Assembly: GCF_003182195.1 (NCBI RefSeq)
Contig: NZ_QGTM01000008.1
Location: forward strand, 1 to 64,000
From: Halomonas sp. A11-A
GTDB taxonomy: Bacteria > Pseudomonadota > Gammaproteobacteria > Pseudomonadales > Halomonadaceae
Reading direction: 5' to 3'
DNA: 64,000 bases
Shown here in pieces: positions 47,602-56,299 of this stretch. Each line of letters opens with the position of its first letter. Position 1 is the first letter of the stretch. The notes under the pieces were generated by a model, which worked only from the letters and a program-made list of their open reading frames with translations, did no database searches and was not told the origin of the DNA. The position numbers were made by a program, and so were the translations under genes.

Positions 47602-48867
47602 TCAGGGCATCAGGGCGCTGGCGATACTCAGCAGCCGCTGATCCTGATAGCGGTCGGCGATCAGCTGCACACCGACAGGCAGCCCCTGAGGCGTCCAGTG
47701 AAGTGGCAGGTTCACGCAGGGCACCCCCAGCAGGGTCCAGACTCGCGAGTAGATCGGGTCGCCGGTGCTGGCGAGGCCTTCCGGGGCCACGCCCGGGGCG
47801 CTGGGGGCAAGCAGCACGTCGAAGCGCATGGCAAGCTGTTGCGACAGCGTGAGCCTGGCCCGGTCGACGGCCTGCCGAGACGTCCAGCAATCCGCCAGAG
47901 ACAAGCGCAGCCCCTCGTCCAGCAGTGCGATCAGGGCCGGGCTCATCGATGCTTCGAAGCGCTCACGCTCACTGGCCAGGGCGTCTGCGGCCTCGTAGGC
48001 CAGGATGACCTGCTGGTGGGCCACGAGCTCATCGAATGACGCGCCCAGCTCGGCGGTACCGATATCGGCGCCAAGGGCGGCCATCTTCTCACCGGCGCCT
48101 TTCAGGGCGGTGGCGGTCTCCGGCGACGGCGAATGTGTGCTGGGCACCTGGCAGAGGCCGACGCGGACCCCGTCGAGCCGCGTCAGGGTGCGGATCGGGG
48201 GACTGCCGGTGAGAGCCCTGAACAGCGTGCGGCTGTCCTCCAGGTGCCTCGTGAACCAGCCCAGAGTGTCCAGTGATGGGGCGAGTGCCTTCACCCCGGC
48301 GACGCTCAGCGTGCCGTGGGTGGGCTTGAAGCCGACAACGCCACAGTAGCTGGCCGGGCGGATGATGCTGCCCACGGTCTGGGTGCCCAGCGCCACGGGC
48401 ACCATGCCGGCGGCGACGGCGGCCGCCGAGCCGCTCGAGGAGCCGCCCGGGGTGCGTGTCGGATCGTGGGGGTTGCGGGTCTTGCTGGGCTGGAAGTAGG
48501 CATACTCGGTCGACACCGTCTTGCCCATGGGCAGGGCGCCGAGGCGCGTCAGCTGGGTGACGATGGCCGCGTCCATATCAGCGCGGTCGACCCGGTGATA
48601 GTCTCGGGTCCCCCATGTGGTGGGCAGTTGGGTTGTGTTGATGATGTCCTTGATGCCCACCGGGACGCCGCCAAGGGGCGCGTGAGGGGGGCCGCCATCA
48701 TGCACGGCTATGGCGGGCTCGGAGGCCAGGCACTCCCAGGCCTGGATGGTGGGATCCTGGGCTTCGATGCGCTCCCGGCAGGCCCGCCACCAGTCGAGAG
48801 GCGAGAACTCGCCGCGGGCGAGTCCGCGCTGAAAGCCTGCCAGGGTCATCCGGGTCCAATCGGTCAT
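47602..48867 (-). CDS. Amidase signature family hydrolase (first of two)
   Basis: This is a predicted amidase with the Ser-cisSer-Lys triad. The Lys lies in GVPVGIKDIINTT near residue 75. The amidase signature is RTPGGSSSGSAAAVAAGMVP near 145, and SIIRPASYCGVVGFKPTHG holds the nucleophile region. The 421 residues are compact for the family (450-500). It lies 66 nt after the second amidase and may be translated from the same mRNA. The substrate is unknown. Confidence 0.88.
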   Translation of the reverse strand: MTDWTRMTLAGFQRGLARGEFSPLDWWRACRERIEAQDPTIQAWECLASEPAIAVHDGGPPHAPLGGVPVGIKDIINTTQLPTTWGTRDYHRVDRADMDAAIVTQLTRLGALPMGKTVSTEYAYFQPSKTRNPHDPTRTPGGSSSGSAAAVAAGMVPVALGTQTVGSIIRPASYCGVVGFKPTHGTLSVAGVKALAPSLDTLGWFTRHLEDSRTLFRALTGSPPIRTLTRLDGVRVGLCQVPSTHSPSPETATALKGAGEKMAALGADIGTAELGASFDELVAHQQVILAYEAADALASERERFEASMSPALIALLDEGLRLSLADCWTSRQAVDRARLTLSQQLAMRFDVLLAPSAPGVAPEGLASTGDPIYSRVWTLLGVPCVNLPLHWTPQGLPVGVQLIADRYQDQRLLSIASALMP

Positions 48868-48933
48868 GTGCCTTCCACTCCTGACTGACCTGCTGCGTGA
48901 GGGGGGACGTGAGCGTGCTGGCCCGAAGTGGGA

Positions 48934-50334
48934 TCAGGGGGCCGGCGGTTCCCCGAGAAGGTCGAGGCCGGTCCCCAGCTGCTCCTCGATGGCCTGGCCG
49001 ATGGCCAGCAGCCGGGCGTCCTGCCAGGGGCCGGCCAGCACCTGCAGTCCGACCGGCATGCCGGCACTGTCCTTGCCGACCGGCAGGGTCAATCCGCAGA
49101 GCCCCATGAAGTTGGCGATCACCGTGTTGCGCAGCGCCTGCATGTTGGCACGGGCGTAGGCGCCCTCGGGGAGCAGACTCTCCAGGGTGGGGGGCGTGAT
49201 CGCTACGGTGGGAGTGAGCAGGGCGTCCACGTCGGCCAGGCGCGTCGCGGCGGCGACAGTCAGCTTGTCGATGATGGCGCGGCGGCGGACGTACTCCCAG
49301 GCCGGCATGTCGTCCGCGGCCTTGACTCGTGCAGCGACATTGGGGTCCAGGGTCTCGATCATCTCGGGCAGCTCGGTCTTGAGGAAGGCCGCCAGTTCGG
49401 CTGCGGCCAGCCCCCCTTGCTGGAACAGGGTGTACGCCTCGTCGGTATGGGGCAGGTCGAGGGTTACCACGCGGGCTCCGGCCGCCTCGAGCCGGCGGAT
49501 GGCCGCCTCGACGGCTTCGGCAATCCCCGGGCTGCAGTCTTCCCAGAAGAAGGTGCTGGGCACGCCGAAGGTCAGATCGGCCAGCGCGGGCGGCGCCGGA
49601 ACGCGGGTGGCCCGGCCCGTCAGGGCGCCGTCTAGCGCATCGAAGGTGAAAGCCAGGTCGTCCACTCGGTGAGCCAGCAGCCCCGGGGTGTCCAGGGTGC
49701 TGGAAAGGGGCACGATCTGCTGCGTCGACCAGCGGCCGGCGGTGGTCTTGAGTCCCGCGACCCCGGTCATGGAGGCGGGAATACGCACCGAACCGGCGGT
49801 ATCGGTGCCGAGGGCAAGACTGGCGGTGCCTCCCACCAGTGACACCCCGGCGCCGGCGCTGGAGCCACCCGGCGTCCGGTGGTGCTGGCGGTCCCAGGGG
49901 TTGCGAGGCGCGCCCCAATGGGCATTAGTGCCGAGACCGCCGAAGGCGAACTCCACCGTGTGGGTCTTGCCCATCACGCTCGGCAGCTGGGCAAGCAGAG
50001 TTGCGACCATGGGGCCGGGCTGTTCCCACGCCCGGGGCAGCCGCCGCGACGAGCCGGCGTAGGTCGGCAGTCCCGGTACCGCATAGATGTCCTTGATGGA
50101 GACGGGAATGCCCATCAGGGCACCGGTATCCCCGCCCTGGTGGATCACCGCATCGGTGGCCCGGGCGAAGGCCAGCGCGGCCTTGCCGGTCCAGGTCAGG
50201 TAGGCATGGTCATGTTCGCCGCGGGCCTGGTGGGCCGCCAAGGAGGCCTCGGCCAGGCGGGTGGCAGTGAGCGAGCCGCTGCGCAGTCCGGCGTAAAGTT
50301 CGCGGAGCGGACGCTTCAGGGGGGAGTCGGTCAT
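48934..50334 (-). CDS. Amidase signature family hydrolase (second of two)
   Basis: The 466-residue amidase has the catalytic Lys in GIPVSIKDIYAVPGL near residue 78, a signature TPGGSSAGAGVSLVGGTASL near 150, and DTAGSVRIPASMTGVAGLKT with the nucleophile Ser region. It differs clearly from the neighbouring amidase (GGSSAGA versus GGSSSGS), so the two are not a recent duplication and probably act on different amides. It lies 17 nt after the RidA gene. Confidence 0.88.
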   Translation of the reverse strand: MTDSPLKRPLRELYAGLRSGSLTATRLAEASLAAHQARGEHDHAYLTWTGKAALAFARATDAVIHQGGDTGALMGIPVSIKDIYAVPGLPTYAGSSRRLPRAWEQPGPMVATLLAQLPSVMGKTHTVEFAFGGLGTNAHWGAPRNPWDRQHHRTPGGSSAGAGVSLVGGTASLALGTDTAGSVRIPASMTGVAGLKTTAGRWSTQQIVPLSSTLDTPGLLAHRVDDLAFTFDALDGALTGRATRVPAPPALADLTFGVPSTFFWEDCSPGIAEAVEAAIRRLEAAGARVVTLDLPHTDEAYTLFQQGGLAAAELAAFLKTELPEMIETLDPNVAARVKAADDMPAWEYVRRRAIIDKLTVAAATRLADVDALLTPTVAITPPTLESLLPEGAYARANMQALRNTVIANFMGLCGLTLPVGKDSAGMPVGLQVLAGPWQDARLLAIGQAIEEQLGTGLDLLGEPPAP

Positions 50335-50351
50335 GGCTGACTTCCTTTTGA

Positions 50352-50822
50352 TCAGTCGCGGATCTCGAAGATCGCTTCGACTTCGACGGCGGCGTTGCCG
50401 GGCAGGGTGGCAACCCCGATGGCGGTGCGGGCATGGCGCCCGTTCTCGCCGAACAGCGTGATGAACAGCTCCGAGGCGCCGTTGATCACCAGCGGCACGT
50501 CGTGGAACCCGGGTGCCACGTTGACGAAGCCGTTCATGCGCACGCAGCGCACGACCCGGCTCATGTCGCCGCCCACCGCATCGCTGAGCGAGGCCAGCAG
50601 GTTGAGGGCACAGGCCTGCGCGGCCAGCTTGCCGGTCTCGAGGTCGAACTCGGCACCCACCTTGCCGGGGTAGAGGACCTCGCCGCCCTGCTCGCAGATC
50701 TGGCCAGCAAGGAACAGCTGGTTGCCCAGCCGTGACCAGGGCAGGAAGGCGCCTCGGGGGCGCGGGATGGCGGGCAGGGTGAGGCCTTGTGCGGCCACGG
50801 CCGCTTCAATGGTCTGGGTCAT
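50352..50822 (-). CDS. RidA/YjgF family protein of the amide cluster
   Basis: This 156-residue protein is a divergent RidA (LPWSRLGNQLFLAGQICEQG near the start, AAQACALNLLASLSDAVGGD, RHARTAIGVATLPGNAAVEV at the end). The Arg of the RidA active site is kept in HARTAIG. Members of this group are often found in catabolic operons and hydrolyse an enamine, aminoacrylate-type or ureido intermediate. Start candidates are ATG 50831 and ATG 50822; the second has AAGGA at better spacing and is 1 nt from the previous stop. Confidence 0.88.
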   Translation of the reverse strand: MTQTIEAAVAAQGLTLPAIPRPRGAFLPWSRLGNQLFLAGQICEQGGEVLYPGKVGAEFDLETGKLAAQACALNLLASLSDAVGGDMSRVVRCVRMNGFVNVAPGFHDVPLVINGASELFITLFGENGRHARTAIGVATLPGNAAVEVEAIFEIRD

Positions 50823-50823
50823 A

Positions 50824-52089
50824 TCAATCATTCCTTGTCTTGAGCAGCTGCTCGACGGCATGAGCCAGGGTGCGGACGGCAACCACGGCGTCGGCGCGCT
50901 CGATCTGTTCATCGGGGTGGTGGCTGATGCCCGCGCGGCAGGGAGTGAAGAGCATTGCCGTGGGGCAGAGGTGGGCGAGATGGATGGCGTCGTGAAAGGC
51001 TCCGGACACCAGTCGCGGGGCCTTTGGCCAGTGCGCCTCGACGGCCTCGTCAAGCACGGCGACCAGAGCGTCATCGAAGGCTACCGGGGCCACCCGCGAG
51101 GTGGCCTGCAGGCTGGCTATGCAGCCGGACCACTGCCGCTGCGCCAGCTGTCGGAAGGCCGTGTCCAGCGCCTCCAGCACCTTCGGGTCGGGGTGGCGAA
51201 GGTCGATGGTGAAGCGGGCCCGCTGGGGGATGGTGTTCACCGAGTTGGGCGACAGCGCGAACTTGCCGATGGTGAAGCGCACCTGATCGTCGTGGGCCGC
51301 CACGGCTGCCTTCAGGGCGCCGACCAGGGCGTGGGCGCCCATGAAGGCATCGCGACGCGACGCCTCCGGCGTGGTGCCCGCATGGTTGGCCTGACCGTCG
51401 ACCTCGACTTCGTACCAGTGGACGCCCTGGATGCCGGTGACGACACACACCGGCGCGCCCTGTTCCTCCAGCACGGGGCCCTGCTCGATATGCAGCTCAA
51501 GGAAGGCATGGGGCACGACCGGCGCGGAGCGAAAGTGAGCGCCGCGGGCCTCCAGCAGCGCCAGGCAGTCGGCCAGCGCCGCCTGGAAGGTGACCCCCTC
51601 ATCGTCCTGTGCGGCGAGGATCGTCTCGGCGTCGCGCCGGCCGGCGAACCAGGATGAGCCGGAGGCGCCAGGGGTGAAGCGTGCCCCCTCCTCGTTGGTC
51701 CAGGAGACCACCTCGACCGGTCGAGCATGGGTGACCTCTTGCTCGGCTAGGGCGCGCAGTATGGCAAGGCCGGCCACCACGCCCAGGGTGCCGTCATAGG
51801 CCCCGGCGTTGGGCTGGCTATCGAGATGGCTGCCGATCAGCAGCGGGGCGAGGGTCGGATCCTGCCCCTCTCGGCGCAGGAAGACATTGCCCATGGCGTC
51901 GTAGTGGGCGCTGCACCCCAGCGCCTCGCCTTGCGCCATCAGCCACCGCCGGGCGTGGTTGTCCTGATCGCCCAGTGCCAGGCGGCGGATGCCGCGAGGG
52001 GAGAGGGCGCCGATCCGGGCCTGGGCCTCGACATCCTTCCAGAAGCGGTCGCCATCGACCGCGCTGGCCAGGAATGCACTCGCTTGCAT
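50824..52089 (-). CDS. M20-family Zn-dependent amidohydrolase (AllC/HyuC-like)
   Basis: The enzyme resembles allantoate amidohydrolase, N-carbamoyl-L-amino acid hydrolase and beta-ureidopropionase, which remove ureido or carbamoyl groups. The metal site is visible: GSHLDSQPNAGAYDGTLGVV near residue 87 (His and Asp), TNEEGARFTPGASGSSWFAG near 130 (Glu), LELHIEQGPVLEEQG near 195 (His), and GVHWYEVEVDGQANHAGTTP in the dimerisation domain. The last His lies in AGISHHPDE near the end. The 421 residues are full length. It lies 11 nt after the TRAP permease gene. Confidence 0.88.
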   Translation of the reverse strand: MQASAFLASAVDGDRFWKDVEAQARIGALSPRGIRRLALGDQDNHARRWLMAQGEALGCSAHYDAMGNVFLRREGQDPTLAPLLIGSHLDSQPNAGAYDGTLGVVAGLAILRALAEQEVTHARPVEVVSWTNEEGARFTPGASGSSWFAGRRDAETILAAQDDEGVTFQAALADCLALLEARGAHFRSAPVVPHAFLELHIEQGPVLEEQGAPVCVVTGIQGVHWYEVEVDGQANHAGTTPEASRRDAFMGAHALVGALKAAVAAHDDQVRFTIGKFALSPNSVNTIPQRARFTIDLRHPDPKVLEALDTAFRQLAQRQWSGCIASLQATSRVAPVAFDDALVAVLDEAVEAHWPKAPRLVSGAFHDAIHLAHLCPTAMLFTPCRAGISHHPDEQIERADAVVAVRTLAHAVEQLLKTRND

Positions 52090-52100
52090 GGTCGGTCTCC

Positions 52101-53375
52101 TCAGTAGAGCAGCGATGGTAGCCAGGTGCTGATCCAGGGCACGTAGGTGATGACCATCAGGGCGATCAGCATGATCAGGATCAGCGGCAGGCAGGCCTTG
52201 AAGACCTCCTGCAGCGACATCTTCGAGATCGCCATGGCCACGAACAGGTTCAGGCCGACGGGCGGGGTGATCATGCCGACGGAGAAGTTGACCAGGGTGA
52301 TGACGCCGAAGTGGACGGGATCCACGCCGACCTGGGCGGCAATCGGCTGCAGCAGCGGCGACAGGACGATGATGGCCGAGGCGCTGTCGAGGAAGAAGCC
52401 GGCAACGATCATCACCACGTTGAACAGCGCCATCACCAATAAGGGGTCGTCGGTAAGAGAGAACACCTGCCCCGCCAGCTGGGTTGGGGTGCCGGTAATG
52501 GCCAGCAGCCATGAGAAGGCCGAGGCCCCGGCGGTGATCAGCAGCAGCGTGGCCGAGATCAGGCCGGAGCTGCGCAGGGTGCCGAGCAGGTCCCGGAAAT
52601 CGATGCTGCGATAGACCACCATGCCGACGAACAGCCCGTACATGCAGGCCACCGCCGCCGATTCGGTCGGGGTGAAGATGCCGCTGTAGATCCCGCCAAG
52701 GAGGATGAACGGCAGGCCCAGGCCCCAGGCGGCTGACTTGAATGCCGTGCCGATTTCGCGGTGGGACGGGAATGGCGAACGCTGATAGCCCTTGAACGAG
52801 GCGTAGACAATGCAGTAGGCGATCAGCAGCGAGCCGATCAGGATGGCCGGCAGCAGGCCGGCTGCGAACAGCCGGCCGACCGAGGTGCCGGTCACCGACC
52901 CATAGATGATCAGTGCGATGCTGGGCGGCACGATGGGCCCCAGGGTGCCCGCGGTGGCAATCAGGCCGATGGCGAAGCGCTTGTCGTAGCCGGCCGCCAC
53001 CAGGGCAGGGAACATGATCGTGCCGATGGCCACTACCGTGGCGGGGCTGGATCCGGAAATTGCCCCGAAGAACAGGCAGGAGAGCACGGTGGCCGCCGCC
53101 AAGCCTCCCGGTACCCAGCCCACCAGCGCCTTGGCCAGGTTGATGAGCCGGTCCGACAGTCCGCCGATGCGCATCAGCTCGGCGGCCAGGATGAAGAAGG
53201 GGATGGCCATCAGAGAGAAGTTGTTCATCCCGGTGAACATGCGCATCGGCACGATCACCGGGTTGGTGGTGCCGAAGAACTCGATGGCCAGGATGACGGA
53301 GAAGGCCAGCGCCGCGAAGATCGGCAGCCCCAGCAGCAGCACCGCGAAGAAGATGGGAAGAAGTGCCGTGATCAT
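52101..53375 (-). CDS. TRAP transporter large permease subunit (DctM)
   Basis: This is the main membrane subunit of a TRAP importer. The 424 residues have about twelve hydrophobic segments and the family patterns LLGLPIFAALAFSVILAIEF, AIPFFILAAELMRIGGL, FGAISGSSPATVVAIGTIMF and GMITPPVGLNLFVAMAISKM. It belongs to the two-subunit Q-M type with the next upstream gene, 15 nt away. Confidence 0.93.
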   Translation of the reverse strand: MITALLPIFFAVLLLGLPIFAALAFSVILAIEFFGTTNPVIVPMRMFTGMNNFSLMAIPFFILAAELMRIGGLSDRLINLAKALVGWVPGGLAAATVLSCLFFGAISGSSPATVVAIGTIMFPALVAAGYDKRFAIGLIATAGTLGPIVPPSIALIIYGSVTGTSVGRLFAAGLLPAILIGSLLIAYCIVYASFKGYQRSPFPSHREIGTAFKSAAWGLGLPFILLGGIYSGIFTPTESAAVACMYGLFVGMVVYRSIDFRDLLGTLRSSGLISATLLLITAGASAFSWLLAITGTPTQLAGQVFSLTDDPLLVMALFNVVMIVAGFFLDSASAIIVLSPLLQPIAAQVGVDPVHFGVITLVNFSVGMITPPVGLNLFVAMAISKMSLQEVFKACLPLILIMLIALMVITYVPWISTWLPSLLY

Positions 53376-53390
53376 GAGGGTCTCCAGTCG

Positions 53391-53912
53391 TTAGACGAGC
53401 TTGTCTTTCTCGGCGGCGAGCTCTTCGGCGAGAGTGACCGGCGGCTTGGTCCAGGCCTCATGGATGACCCACAGGTAACGCAGGATCAGCAATATGCCCG
53501 ACACACCGATTGGCAGGTAGAACCAGGCCATGGGCAGACGCAGGGCGGCCGTAAGCTGTCCGCGCCCCAGCGTGTTGAAGTAGAGCTGGAAACCGTAGTA
53601 GGCCAGGAAGCCGGCGAAGGCGATGCCCAGCACGGCGGCGATGATATGCAGCCAGCGGTTGATGGCGGGGGGCACAAAGGCGTTCAGCACGTCGACGGAG
53701 ATATGCACGCCGTGCCTGACCCCCATGCTGGCCCCCACGAAGCTCATGCAGATGATGGAGTAGATGACGACTTCCTCGGCCCAGAACAGCGAGCCATTGA
53801 AGCCGTAGCGATAGACGACCTGGATGGTGGTGATGATGGTCGCGATCGACATGAACGCGACCATCGCCACACTCTCCAGGAAATCAATCACCTTGTTGAG
53901 TGCTTCAAACAT
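53391..53912 (-). CDS. TRAP transporter small permease subunit (DctQ)
   Basis: The 173-residue membrane protein has four hydrophobic segments (VAMVAFMSIATIITTIQVVY, VIYSIICMSFVGASMGV, WLHIIAAVLGIAFAGFLAYY, and YLPIGVSGILLILRYLWVI) and RHGVHISVDVLNAF, a DctQ hallmark. It sits between the binding protein and DctM genes, the usual order. Confidence 0.9.
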   Translation of the reverse strand: MFEALNKVIDFLESVAMVAFMSIATIITTIQVVYRYGFNGSLFWAEEVVIYSIICMSFVGASMGVRHGVHISVDVLNAFVPPAINRWLHIIAAVLGIAFAGFLAYYGFQLYFNTLGRGQLTAALRLPMAWFYLPIGVSGILLILRYLWVIHEAWTKPPVTLAEELAAEKDKLV

Positions 53913-53956
53913 GGTGAGTGCACCGGGTTAGAGTGACATCGAAGAGGGTGGCAGGA

Positions 53957-54958
53957 TCAGTACTCGATACCCACCGCGTCATAGACCTTGTGCAGGAGCT
54001 CGGTGGTGACCACGCTCTCGTACTCCTCATGCACCGGCATGCTGGCCTCGATGAAGGCCTCGCGCGCCTCGGGGGTGATCTCGTTGATCGCAATCTCGTC
54101 CTGGATGGCGGCCAAGATCGTCTCTTCGTCCTGCAGGGTCAGCTCGCGTGAGGCGGTGCGCCCGTTGTCGAAGGCTTCCAGCATTACCGCCTGCAGATCC
54201 TCGGGCAGGGAGTCCCAGGAGTCCTGATTGATCACCGCCGCGTAGGCGTGGTAGGCGTGGTTGGTCAGCGACAGGTAGTCCTGCACTTCGTGGAAGCGCA
54301 TGGTGTAGATATTGGCCAGCGGGTTCTCCTGGCCGTCGACGACGCCCTGCTGCAGGCCGTTGTAGACCTCGGAGAAGGCCATGGGGGTGGCGTTGGCGCC
54401 GAAGTTCTGATAGGTGGAAATGATGATCGGTGCCTGCATGGTGCGCATGCGAATGCCATCGAGGTCCTCGGGGCCATGGATGGGCCTGATGTTGTTGGTC
54501 ATGTGGCGGAAGCCGGCGCCCCAGAAGTTCACGCCATACATGTTATGTCCGCTGAGGGTGTCCAGAATCTCGCGCCCCACGTCGCCATCCAGGGTCGACA
54601 CCATGGTGTCGTAGTCGGCGATCAGGAAGGGCAGGTCGAGGATCTGCATGCGCGGCTCGAAGTTGCCGAGTGTTGCGGTGGGCGGGATGCCGATATCGAC
54701 CAGGCCCATCTGGATCTGCTCGATGATCTCCACGTCGCCGCCGACCTGGGCCGCGGGCAGCACGTTGATCTGGATGCGTCCCTCGGACTTCTCCTCGACC
54801 TCCTCCTTGAAGCGAAGTGCTGCCTGTCCGTTGGGCGTATCCTCGATCAGGACGTGGGCGAAGCTGAAGGTGTACTCGGCGGCCTGGGCCTGGCTCATGC
54901 CGAAGGACGCGGCGGCAATCGCCGCCACCAGTGACACCTTGGTCAGTTTGCTCTTCAT
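53957..54958 (-). CDS. TRAP transporter substrate-binding protein (DctP)
   Basis: This is the periplasmic receptor for the TRAP importer of the amide cluster. A signal peptide (KVSLVAAIAAASFGMSQAQA) is cut before AEYTFSFAH. The mature protein has DctP features: RIQINVLPAAQVGGDVEIIE, LDGIRMRTMQAPIIISTYQN with the ligand-binding Arg, and FSEVYNGLQQGVVDGQENPL. The 333 residues are typical. The ATG at 54958 follows AAGGTG and matches the family; the frame extends 3 codons upstream. The ligand is unknown but probably a carboxylated amide or ureide. Confidence 0.9.
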   Translation of the reverse strand: MKSKLTKVSLVAAIAAASFGMSQAQAAEYTFSFAHVLIEDTPNGQAALRFKEEVEEKSEGRIQINVLPAAQVGGDVEIIEQIQMGLVDIGIPPTATLGNFEPRMQILDLPFLIADYDTMVSTLDGDVGREILDTLSGHNMYGVNFWGAGFRHMTNNIRPIHGPEDLDGIRMRTMQAPIIISTYQNFGANATPMAFSEVYNGLQQGVVDGQENPLANIYTMRFHEVQDYLSLTNHAYHAYAAVINQDSWDSLPEDLQAVMLEAFDNGRTASRELTLQDEETILAAIQDEIAINEITPEAREAFIEASMPVHEEYESVVTTELLHKVYDAVGIEY

Positions 54959-55071
54959 TGTCAGCACCTTGTTGGGTTGTTGGTGTGCATCTTCGCGTGA
55001 CGATCGACACCGGGGGAGCCCGGCGTCACCCGCACTCGGTACGGGCCCTTTCAGCCTGACGCGGACAGGCG

Positions 55072-55093
55072 GAGCATGTTGCCGGCCATGCTC
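55072..55093 (-). terminator. Possible hairpin after the asparaginase stop
   Basis: GAGCATG and CATGCTC are 7-bp arms around 8 nt, overlapping the asparaginase stop. There is no T run. It could reduce read-through into the TRAP genes. Confidence 0.25.
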
Positions 55094-56096
55094 AGGCCGT
55101 CAGGGTTCGTAGTTGCGCGCCGACCTCGCCGTTCGCTGAGGCGAGGAGGGCCGACAGGGCAAGCCTGGCCTTGCGGGCGCTCAGGTCGTGTACGGCGATG
55201 ACGCCGGTCTCCTCCAGGCTCGCCAGGCTGCCCACGAACTCGTAGCTGGCGTGGACCGGCCCGCTGGGGCAGCTGCTGACGATCGCCACCGGGGTGCCTT
55301 GCGCGGTAATGCGCGTGATGACGTCCAGCCAGTCTGGAGGAACGTGGCCGCGCCCCAGGCCGTCGATCACCAGGCCGGCGGCGCCCCCGGCAACGGCAGC
55401 CTCCAGCAGGGTGGGCGAGGCATCCAGATAAGCAGGCAGGATGTCGACCCTCGGCAGCGTGGCGTCGGCGGGAAGCTCCAGGCCCACGGAGCGAGTGGGA
55501 TGCATCGCGATGGTCACTCTCGCCCCGTCGACATAGCCGAGCGGACCGGCCTCGGGCGCGGCAAAGCCGTTCACCTGAAAGCTGCTGACCTTGCGCACCT
55601 GCCGGGCAGAGAAGATCGACTGGTTGAACACCACCAGAGGGCCGAGGCCGCGGGCCTTGTCGCTCGCGGCGACCATCACGGCGTCGGCGATATTGCGAAA
55701 GGCATCCGTCCCGGGTTCATGGGGGGCGCGCTGCGAGCCGGTCAGCACGACAGCGGGGGAGGCCGACAGGGTGATGTCGAGGAAGTAGGCGGTCTCCTCG
55801 AGGGTGTCGGTGCCATGGGTGATGACGACGCCCGCCACGTCGGAGCACTCGGCCAGGGTCAGGCACTCCCGGCGCAGGCTCATCAGGTCGTCGCGGGTAA
55901 TGGCATTACTGGGCTTCTGGAGCAGGGAGCGGACCTCGACGTCGATGGCCGCGCCCTCCGGCAGCGAAACCTGGCTCATCAGCACGTCACCCTGCAGTGC
56001 ACCCGACCGATTCCGGCCGGAATCATCCAGGCTGCTGGCGATGGTGCCGCCGGTGGTGATAACCACCACCCGAGTGCTTGTCCTGACTCTTGTCAT
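55092..56096 (-). CDS. Type I/II asparaginase family protein
   Basis: The enzyme hydrolyses L-asparagine or a related beta-amide to release ammonia. Both catalytic regions are visible: VVVITTGGTIASSLDDSG near the start and VVITHGTDTLEETAYFLDIT near residue 90, plus VLTGSQRAPHEPGTDAFRNI. There is no signal peptide, so it is cytoplasmic. Two ATGs are possible (56117 and 56096); the second has GGTGA a few nt upstream and gives 334 aa. It lies 134 nt upstream of the TRAP binding protein on the same strand, divergent from a GntR gene. Confidence 0.87.
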   Translation of the reverse strand: MTRVRTSTRVVVITTGGTIASSLDDSGRNRSGALQGDVLMSQVSLPEGAAIDVEVRSLLQKPSNAITRDDLMSLRRECLTLAECSDVAGVVITHGTDTLEETAYFLDITLSASPAVVLTGSQRAPHEPGTDAFRNIADAVMVAASDKARGLGPLVVFNQSIFSARQVRKVSSFQVNGFAAPEAGPLGYVDGARVTIAMHPTRSVGLELPADATLPRVDILPAYLDASPTLLEAAVAGGAAGLVIDGLGRGHVPPDWLDVITRITAQGTPVAIVSSCPSGPVHASYEFVGSLASLEETGVIAVHDLSARKARLALSALLASANGEVGAQLRTLTA

Positions 56097-56156
56097 TGTT
56101 GTCACCGTGTCGGGCATGGGGGCTTGGGCCCGTGATGCCGTTTCAGTGGTCAGGCA

Positions 56157-56175
56157 TCAGATGTCTGTTGTCTGA
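56157..56175. promoter_or_regulatory. Inverted repeat, candidate GntR operator
   Basis: TCAGA and TCTGA lie 9 nt apart (TCAGATGTCTGTTGTCTGA) in the gap between the divergent asparaginase and GntR genes. Similar TGTCTGA-type elements are typical of FCD-type GntR regulators, but this is weak evidence alone. Confidence 0.4.
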
Positions 56176-56299
56176 ACCCATGCTAGACTCGATTTCGAGC
56201 CGCCTGCAAGCGGGAAATGACAGGACGTCCAAATTTTTCGGCATCGACAAAGAATATTTCGCTTCGATGCGGCACGCCACGCCAACACGAGACGCCAGC